Assembly: GCA_023266435.1 (NCBI GenBank)
Contig: JAHFQF010000048.1
Location: forward strand, 1-13,090
Length of the DNA stretch: 13,090 nucleotides
Origin: Legionellales bacterium
GTDB taxonomy: Bacteria > Pseudomonadota > Gammaproteobacteria > Berkiellales > Berkiellaceae
Direction of reading: 5' to 3'
Part shown: positions 8,847-13,090 of the stretch, piece after piece
How the letters are laid out: every line of letters starts with the position of its first letter
How positions within the stretch are numbered: position 1 is the stretch's first letter
Position numbers and translations under genes: made by a program
Notes under the pieces: generated by a model
Database searches by the model: none
Told to the model about the DNA's origin: nothing
The model's input: the letters and a program-made list of their open reading frames with translations, nothing else

Positions 8847-10030
8847 TTAAGCTCACTTAATTTTTCAAGCGGTGATAAACAGTTTTCCCAGTAGTAACGT
8901 TGGAAAAAATCCCTCCTCCGCTGTAGCAGCCACTCTGTGGTAAGCATCTGTGATTTCAGATCGATTATCTGCATTAACCACTGATGTGGGTTCCTTGCTA
9001 CCACACGAATACCCTCATCGTGCCACTCAATCCCCCGGATAGATTGTGGGGTGAGTATGAGCTTTTTGCCAAAATACAATGCTTCTAACACTTTATTTTG
9101 TACGCCATACGCCATTTTTATAGGAGAAATCACTAAATTTGCTTGATGCACATAGTATGCAACATCAGGCACATAACCAGTCACTAATACACTGGGATCG
9201 CGCGAGAGCTTTTTAATCGCAGCCACCGGTCCTTGACCTACAATCAGCAATTGTGCCTCTGGAATGTGATTTTTAAGCAATGGCCAAACAAATTTTGTAA
9301 ACCATAACATCCCTTCTACATTCGGTCGATAAGACATCACCCCAACAAAAATAAGGGTGAATTTTTCGGATGGCACTAAAGAAGAAAAAAGGGGGGGGGC
9401 CAATTGCACTCCATTAGGAATGACGTAAACCGGTTTCTTTGCATGACAGCTGCGTGTCAGTAAACGTTTCTCATAGGCACTAATGACTAAACAGACAGCG
9501 ACCTCATGAGTTTTTCTTTTCAAATAATCCCAAGTTCTTTTGGTTTCATAGCGGTACAAATCGGATAAAGGCCTGATGCTCTGCTTAGCATAGTCATGCC
9601 ATTTAAATATCTCTACATCACACACATCCAAGTAAACAGAGTCTGCATTCTCAGGAACAATGCTCATTAATGCCAACGAAAAAACATACATTTTCTGAAT
9701 ACCGGTTTGTTGTATGAGCTGCTGCAAATAGGCGCGCTTATTTTTACTTGTATAGATGGCGGCCGAAATAGGAATTTTCAAGAGAGCTGATTTAAATAGC
9801 GCTAAAAATATTTTTTTTACAGTAATTGGCTCATGCCAAATCATTTGTTGAGCAAGTATCGGTTTTAAATGCGCTTTTCTCTCATCCGCTATTTCAGATT
9901 CAGAAAAAGAGACTAAATGAATTTCATAAAATTGAGACAAATACTGTAAAATCGCATGCACACGTATTGTATCCCCCTTATGAGGGGGATAGGGATATCG
10001 ATTCGTTAAAAATAATAGCTTCTCTTTCAT
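8843..10030 (-). CDS. XrtA/PEP-CTERM-system glycosyltransferase, TIGR03087-like, with mid-gene C9 tract
   Basis: This GT-B glycosyltransferase of 395 residues matches the exosortase A-associated family TIGR03087. Visible traits are FLTNRYPYPPHKGD at 7-20, IPNGVQ at 204-209, FVGVMSYRPNVEGMLWF at 228-244, VWPLL at 248-252, VTGYVPDV at 283-290 and GVQNKVLEAL at 309-318. It should add a sugar to the repeat unit in the cytoplasm. A longer frame begins at 10093, but the ATG at 10030 gives the family's N-terminus and forms the ATGA overlap seen at other junctions here. The Shine-Dalgarno sequence is weak, so initiation probably relies on coupling to the FemAB gene. Two oddities are a C9-T6 run at codons 211-216, between the two domains, and a perfect 9-bp hairpin over codons 14-21. 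As sequenced the frame is intact. Confidence 0.92.
   Translation of the reverse strand: MKEKLLFLTNRYPYPPHKGDTIRVHAILQYLSQFYEIHLVSFSESEIADERKAHLKPILAQQMIWHEPITVKKIFLALFKSALLKIPISAAIYTSKNKRAYLQQLIQQTGIQKMYVFSLALMSIVPENADSVYLDVCDVEIFKWHDYAKQSIRPLSDLYRYETKRTWDYLKRKTHEVAVCLVISAYEKRLLTRSCHAKKPVYVIPNGVQLAPPLFSSLVPSEKFTLIFVGVMSYRPNVEGMLWFTKFVWPLLKNHIPEAQLLIVGQGPVAAIKKLSRDPSVLVTGYVPDVAYYVHQANLVISPIKMAYGVQNKVLEALYFGKKLILTPQSIRGIEWHDEGIRVVARNPHQWLMQIIDLKSQMLTTEWLLQRRRDFFQRYYWENCLSPLEKLSELK
9385..9399 (-). repeat. Mononucleotide tract C9-T6 in the TIGR03087-like glycosyltransferase gene
   Basis: On the coding strand nine C (9399-9391) are followed directly by six T (9390-9385). No other G or C run I saw in the window exceeds six, whereas A or T runs of eight are common. 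Losing one C would bring a TAG at codon 218. Gaining one C would bring a TAA at codon 253. Either change removes the donor-binding domain, so slippage at this tract would act as an on/off switch. The present length is the on state. Confidence 0.85.
9970..9991 (-). repeat. Perfect 9-bp inverted repeat (hairpin) just inside the TIGR03087-like gene
   Basis: On the transcript the arms are UAUCCCCCU and AGGGGGAUA around the four-base loop CAUA, with no mismatch. The structure begins about 40 bases after the start codon and encodes YPPHKGD of the conserved N-terminal motif. No U-run follows, so it is not an intrinsic terminator. It could slow ribosomes or affect mRNA stability; that role is inferred. 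Confidence 0.7.
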
Positions 10031-11079
10031 GTTAATTGCTTTGCAATCCACGGGCCGATTTGCACAGTTAGCCATACAGGAAGTGTCTTCCACATTTTAA
10101 TCGGAAGGCTCCATTTAGGATGATTAGGGTGTAGAGACCATTCTGATTGAGCATGGTTTGAAATTGCCCAATGTTGATAATTTAAAGACTGTGCTTCAAA
10201 GCCCCAATGCCGCTTATAATGAAAACTACCCACGTTGTAGCGAGAACGTCCAAAATTGAAATACTTGTAACCATTCTGGATTGCATATTCCATGAGGGTC
10301 CAATAGAGAAAGTCATAAGCATGCAAATCACGAGTTTCTTCTAAAGCACCCGCATAATAAGGCATCACTTCTTCTTTAAAAAAGAATACCATCACGCTAG
10401 CAACTGGCCTTCCTTGATAAAATGCTGTGAAAATTTTACAATTTTCTGACAAACAAGCGAGCAGTTTTTCAAAATAAGCTCGATGTAAGATTGGCGTTCC
10501 AAGCCTCTTTAAGCTGAAAGCATAGTGCTGATAAAAAATATCCAGGTTACGATGTATAGTAACAGTCAAACCATAGGTTTGTGCTTTTCTAATATCTGCT
10601 CGCTTTTCCTTTGCTATAGCTCTCCAGTTTTCTTCAGAAATACTGGAAAGCGCTTTTCTAAAGTGACAGTATAAGTTTTCCACCAGAGATTGATCCGCTT
10701 GAATTGATTTCAAAAGTAAAAAATCCACTTTTTGAGTTTTAGAAAAACTCAATGCACACTCAATGAGCGCTTGACTGCTCTTTGCATTATCAGCAACGAT
10801 CCCTCCATAAACACAATGAGGCAGAGAAATCAGCGCCTGTTTTCGCATAAAATTTTTACACAGCATGAGCGGCAAAATGCCAATTAGATTGTCTTCAGCA
10901 TCAAAAGCGTGGCAATAATAACAGGTGAATTTAAAATATTCTGACAAATTATTAATAAAATTGACTTGATGAAAGATAGTAGCCATTGGGTTTCTAGAAA
11001 CATACTTAGACCAATGATAATGTGGCCTATCTAGTATATGCGTGCGAACAGGAAGCATATAATGATTGTTTGAGTACAT
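10027..11079 (-). CDS. FemAB-family XrtA/PEP-CTERM-system-associated protein
   Basis: This protein of 350 residues has the double acyltransferase (GNAT-like) fold of the FemAB group and matches the exosortase-associated family TIGR03019. FemAB relatives transfer amino acids from aminoacyl-tRNA to cell-wall precursors; the substrate of this branch is not established. Family-typical segments are MATIFHQVNF at 32-41, HCVYGG at 88-93, KRLGTPILHRAYFEKLL at 191-207, MPYYAGA at 239-245, FNFGRSRYNVGSFHYKRHWG at 274-293 and a C-terminal KTLPVWLTVQIGPWI. The first ATG (11077-11079) has a GGGGA element 10 bases upstream, while the Met at codon 8 has none, so the longer form is kept. This produces a 53-base overlap with the deacetylase gene, the longest in the cluster. 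It probably modifies the polysaccharide or its lipid-linked precursor, by inference from position. Confidence 0.9.
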   Translation of the reverse strand: MYSNNHYMLPVRTHILDRPHYHWSKYVSRNPMATIFHQVNFINNLSEYFKFTCYYCHAFDAEDNLIGILPLMLCKNFMRKQALISLPHCVYGGIVADNAKSSQALIECALSFSKTQKVDFLLLKSIQADQSLVENLYCHFRKALSSISEENWRAIAKEKRADIRKAQTYGLTVTIHRNLDIFYQHYAFSLKRLGTPILHRAYFEKLLACLSENCKIFTAFYQGRPVASVMVFFFKEEVMPYYAGALEETRDLHAYDFLYWTLMEYAIQNGYKYFNFGRSRYNVGSFHYKRHWGFEAQSLNYQHWAISNHAQSEWSLHPNHPKWSLPIKMWKTLPVWLTVQIGPWIAKQLT

Positions 11080-11887
11080 CAGAAACTGTTCCCCACTGAA
11101 ATTGTTGCAATAATTGATTTAATTTTTTATGCATTTTTTGTTGATTGAGTGTAGACAAACGCCAATTTATCCAAGATACAGAGGCCGTGGTAGGTAGCGC
11201 AGTAGACAACTCCCAAGGGTGAAAGTAAAAAATCACAGGTTGCTTTTCTTTTTGATTTAATATTCGAATTGCTTGTGCCGAATAAGCATAAGGGAGTAAT
11301 CTAAAATATCCACCTCCGCCACAAGGCAAGGAGATTTTTCCAAAGCGCAGCGTAGAAATGGGAACCTCAATCAAGGGAGAAGCTGGTGTACGCAACATAA
11401 ATCTTGGCCCGTCTGGCCAACCATAGTGATCATGATAAATGGGATACACACTAGAACTATAAGAATAACCAGCTTTTGCTAATATTTCCCATGCCCAGGG
11501 CGTTTTATGGTTCAGTGAAAAATTCGGTGCACGATAACCTATCACTGGCAACCCTATACAATCTTCTAAGCAGTGCTTTGCCTGTTTTAAATCTTGATAA
11601 AATGCTTGTTGAGACAATTGAGTAATATTGTGATGATAATACCCATGACTTGCAATTTCATGCCCCTGTTGTGACAAAGAACGAATCAACTGCGGGTATT
11701 GCTTTGCTATCCAGCCAAGCACAAAAAATGTTACTTTAACAGGATACTGATCTAACATTTCCAGTAATACATGCATGACGTGTGGTAACTGCGGGGGAAG
11801 TGTTGGCCAATCATCCACGTCGATGCCTCGCGATAAACGACGCGCATGAAAATACTCTTCTACATCAATCGTTAGGGCATTCAGCAT
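11027..11887 (-). CDS. XrtA-system polysaccharide deacetylase (NodB domain plus DUF3473-type tail)
   Basis: This carbohydrate esterase family 4 enzyme of 286 residues would remove N-acetyl groups from a sugar of the exopolysaccharide. It has DVEEYFHA at 8-15 with the presumed catalytic Asp8, TFFVLGW at 53-59, the metal-binding HEIASHGYYHH at 76-86 (His81 and His85 probable ligands), GYRAPNFS at 117-124, CGGGGYFRLLPY at 189-200 and YFHPWEL at 221-227. This matches the XrtA-associated deacetylase family TIGR03006. There is no signal peptide, as is usual for this family, so it may act on the precursor in the cytoplasm. After HPWEL the sequence departs from what I recall as the common family text. 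The gene starts within the last codons of the epimerase gene (23-base overlap) and ends in TAG. Confidence 0.93.
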   Translation of the reverse strand: MLNALTIDVEEYFHARRLSRGIDVDDWPTLPPQLPHVMHVLLEMLDQYPVKVTFFVLGWIAKQYPQLIRSLSQQGHEIASHGYYHHNITQLSQQAFYQDLKQAKHCLEDCIGLPVIGYRAPNFSLNHKTPWAWEILAKAGYSYSSSVYPIYHDHYGWPDGPRFMLRTPASPLIEVPISTLRFGKISLPCGGGGYFRLLPYAYSAQAIRILNQKEKQPVIFYFHPWELSTALPTTASVSWINWRLSTLNQQKMHKKLNQLLQQFQWGTVSDVLKQSLYASCSHAYTR

Positions 11888-13031
11888 ACCTTAGTCCTGG
11901 CCTCTTGAGAGAAAGAAATTCTTGCTGCATCCAGGATACACTAACTTCAGCAATCCTAAAAGCCGCTTTGCCATCCCATAAAGGTATGGCTGATTGAGAT
12001 TGTTTAGGGGACTGTAACTCTGTCATTACCTGCTCATATAAGCGTGATACTTGCGGAATTAAACAATTTGTACCGCGTAATACGGTGATGGGTCTTTCTG
12101 TATTTGGGCGTAGCGTAAAGCATGGGATATTCATGACAGTGGTTTCTTCTTGTAATCCACCCGAGTCTGTAATGACAGCCAAAGCATGCTTCATCAAACT
12201 TAACATTTGTAGATAATTGACTGGCTGAATGAGATGAATTCCCCTGCCTGTTAAGCGACTTAATAATTTTCTTTCTTCTAATTGCTGATAAGTGTGTGGA
12301 TGAATCGGCCAGACCACTGGCCACTGTGTTGACAAGTTGATTAACTGATTTAAACATTCTGATAGCGTTTGTGTTGAGTGAATGAGCGACCGTCGATGTA
12401 GCGTAATTAAAAAATATGCTTTCTCTTTGAGCACTACATCCAAAAAACCTTGATTATTCAACTCAGGTAAAGAGAGCGCATGAGCTAAAGACTGATAGAA
12501 GGAATCAATTAACACATTTCCTACAAAATGTATTTTTTTCTCAGAAACACCTTCTTTTAATAAATTAATTTTCGCTGAATCCTCTGTGATAAATAATACA
12601 CTTGATAGTTGATCCACTAATACTCGATTGATTTCTTCAGGTAAACTTCGATCAAAGCAGCGTAATCCAGCTTCTACATGAATAATTGGAATTTCTGACT
12701 TCGCTGCGACTAAAGCACAAGCCAAAGTAGAGTCCACATCTCCTATCACTAATACAGCATGTGGCTTTACTTGCCTCAAAAGTTTTGAAAAATTTTGCAT
12801 GATTGATCCAAAGCGCGCCTGGCTATCGTGCTCTGGATTGATGGGCAAAAAGAAATCAGGCTGAAGTTGAGAAAAATGTAAAAATTGCTGAGACAGCTCC
12901 CAGTCATGATGTTGACTAGTATGCACTAATGTCAAATCACAAGCGCCCATTTTTTTAAATGCTGGCCACAAAGCTTGCATCTTAATAAAATTGGGTCGAG
13001 CACCAATCACACCCAGTAAATGTGGCTTCAT
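11865..13031 (-). CDS. wecB: UDP-N-acetylglucosamine 2-epimerase (non-hydrolysing)
   Basis: This cytoplasmic GT-B fold epimerase converts UDP-GlcNAc to UDP-ManNAc, a donor for surface polysaccharides. The 388 residues are close to the family's usual length. Key segments are GARPNFIK at 10-17, GDVDST at 97-102 (Asp98), HVEAGLR at 118-124 (Glu120), LPEEINR at 130-136, LITLHRRS at 208-215 (His212), and SGGLQEE at 290-296 followed by LRPNTERP at 307-314. These correspond to the catalytic and UDP-binding residues of E. coli WecB. The ATG is well supported by AAGGA about six bases upstream (13038-13042). It is the first gene of the cluster in the window and is followed by the deacetylase with a 23-base overlap. 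No ManNAc dehydrogenase (wecC) is present here, so whether the product is used as ManNAc or oxidised is open. Confidence 0.93.
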   Translation of the reverse strand: MKPHLLGVIGARPNFIKMQALWPAFKKMGACDLTLVHTSQHHDWELSQQFLHFSQLQPDFFLPINPEHDSQARFGSIMQNFSKLLRQVKPHAVLVIGDVDSTLACALVAAKSEIPIIHVEAGLRCFDRSLPEEINRVLVDQLSSVLFITEDSAKINLLKEGVSEKKIHFVGNVLIDSFYQSLAHALSLPELNNQGFLDVVLKEKAYFLITLHRRSLIHSTQTLSECLNQLINLSTQWPVVWPIHPHTYQQLEERKLLSRLTGRGIHLIQPVNYLQMLSLMKHALAVITDSGGLQEETTVMNIPCFTLRPNTERPITVLRGTNCLIPQVSRLYEQVMTELQSPKQSQSAIPLWDGKAAFRIAEVSVSWMQQEFLSLKRPGLRYAECPND

Positions 13032-13057
13032 TTTACGTCCTTGTTACACGTTCCTTT

Positions 13058-13088
13058 ATACCCAAGATACTGAAAAATGCTTGGGTAT
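13058..13088. repeat. 9-bp perfect inverted repeat upstream of the epimerase gene
   Basis: ATACCCAAG (13058-13066) and CTTGGGTAT (13080-13088) pair perfectly around a 13-base loop. The repeat lies 27 bases before the epimerase start. No T-run follows on the minus strand, so a classic terminator is not supported. It may be an operator, an mRNA 5' structure, or one copy of a dispersed palindromic repeat cut by the window edge. I see no convincing -35/-10 promoter in the 59 bases shown. Confidence 0.6.
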
Positions 13089-13090
13089 TA

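Noticed and set aside
472..9818. A8/T8 runs as further phase-variation switches (for example 472-479, 2081-2088, 3457-3464, 8062-8069, 8665-8672, 9811-9818)
   Set aside because: At least eight such runs occur across several genes in this AT-rich DNA, many in Lys or Phe codons, so they look like background.
9970..9991. The hairpin as an intrinsic terminator
   Set aside because: No U-rich run follows on the transcribed strand, and it lies within an intact gene.
10031..10093. Extended N-terminus of the TIGR03087-like glycosyltransferase from the upstream ATG
   Set aside because: The extra 21 residues overlap the FemAB gene by 67 bases and precede the normal family start. The ATG at 10030 gives an ATGA junction like its neighbours.
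11782..11997. Plus-strand open frame across the epimerase/deacetylase junction
   Set aside because: It is antisense to two well-supported genes, with no domain or context.
12034..12357. Minus-strand open frame of 107 codons inside the epimerase gene
   Set aside because: It lies wholly within a well-supported gene in another frame and has no recognisable domain.
1..13090. tRNA or rRNA genes, CRISPR arrays, insertion sequences or attachment sites
   Set aside because: No such structure was seen on either strand; coding sequence fills the window except for the last 59 bases.

Overview
The window is an AT-rich stretch of a Gram-negative chromosome, most likely proteobacterial. It carries eleven genes, all on the minus strand, so transcription runs from high to low coordinates. 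Together they are the core of an exopolysaccharide cluster of the exosortase A (XrtA)/PEP-CTERM type known from biofilm-forming environmental Gram-negatives. The recognition rests on several family members that normally travel together: the XrtA-type polysaccharide deacetylase, the FemAB-like protein, exosortase A with a C-terminal EpsI-like domain, the asparagine-synthase-like amidotransferase, and three glycosyltransferases of the XrtA-associated families TIGR03087, TIGR03088 and TIGR04063. The AT-rich composition suggests a low-GC gammaproteobacterium, but this is a weak inference.

In order of transcription: an upstream region of 59 bases with a 9-bp inverted repeat (13032-13090); UDP-GlcNAc 2-epimerase (wecB-like); polysaccharide deacetylase; FemAB-like protein; TIGR03087 glycosyltransferase; exosortase A; TIGR03088 glycosyltransferase; amidotransferase; TIGR04063 glycosyltransferase; a further GT4 glycosyltransferase; a CapK/phenylacetate-CoA ligase-like adenylate-forming enzyme; and the first half of a Wzx-type flippase that runs off the left edge. 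Every junction is an overlap or a 1-base gap. No promoter or terminator lies between genes, so this looks like one long, translationally coupled operon that begins upstream of the window and continues beyond its left edge.

Functionally, the epimerase would supply UDP-ManNAc. The four glycosyltransferases build a lipid-linked repeat unit on the cytoplasmic face of the inner membrane. The amidotransferase, FemAB-like protein, CapK-like enzyme and deacetylase would decorate or trim it, and the flippase would export it. XrtA is expected to cleave PEP-CTERM proteins and pass them to the surface. None of its substrates is in the window, nor are the initiating sugar-phosphate transferase, the polymerase or the export porin.

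Two things stand out. The flippase frame is interrupted by a single in-frame TAG, after which recognisable flippase sequence continues in the same frame to the edge. The TIGR03087 glycosyltransferase carries a C9 run followed directly by T6 in mid-gene, the kind of tract that can switch a surface-glycan gene on and off by slippage. The same gene has a strong perfect hairpin just after its start codon.
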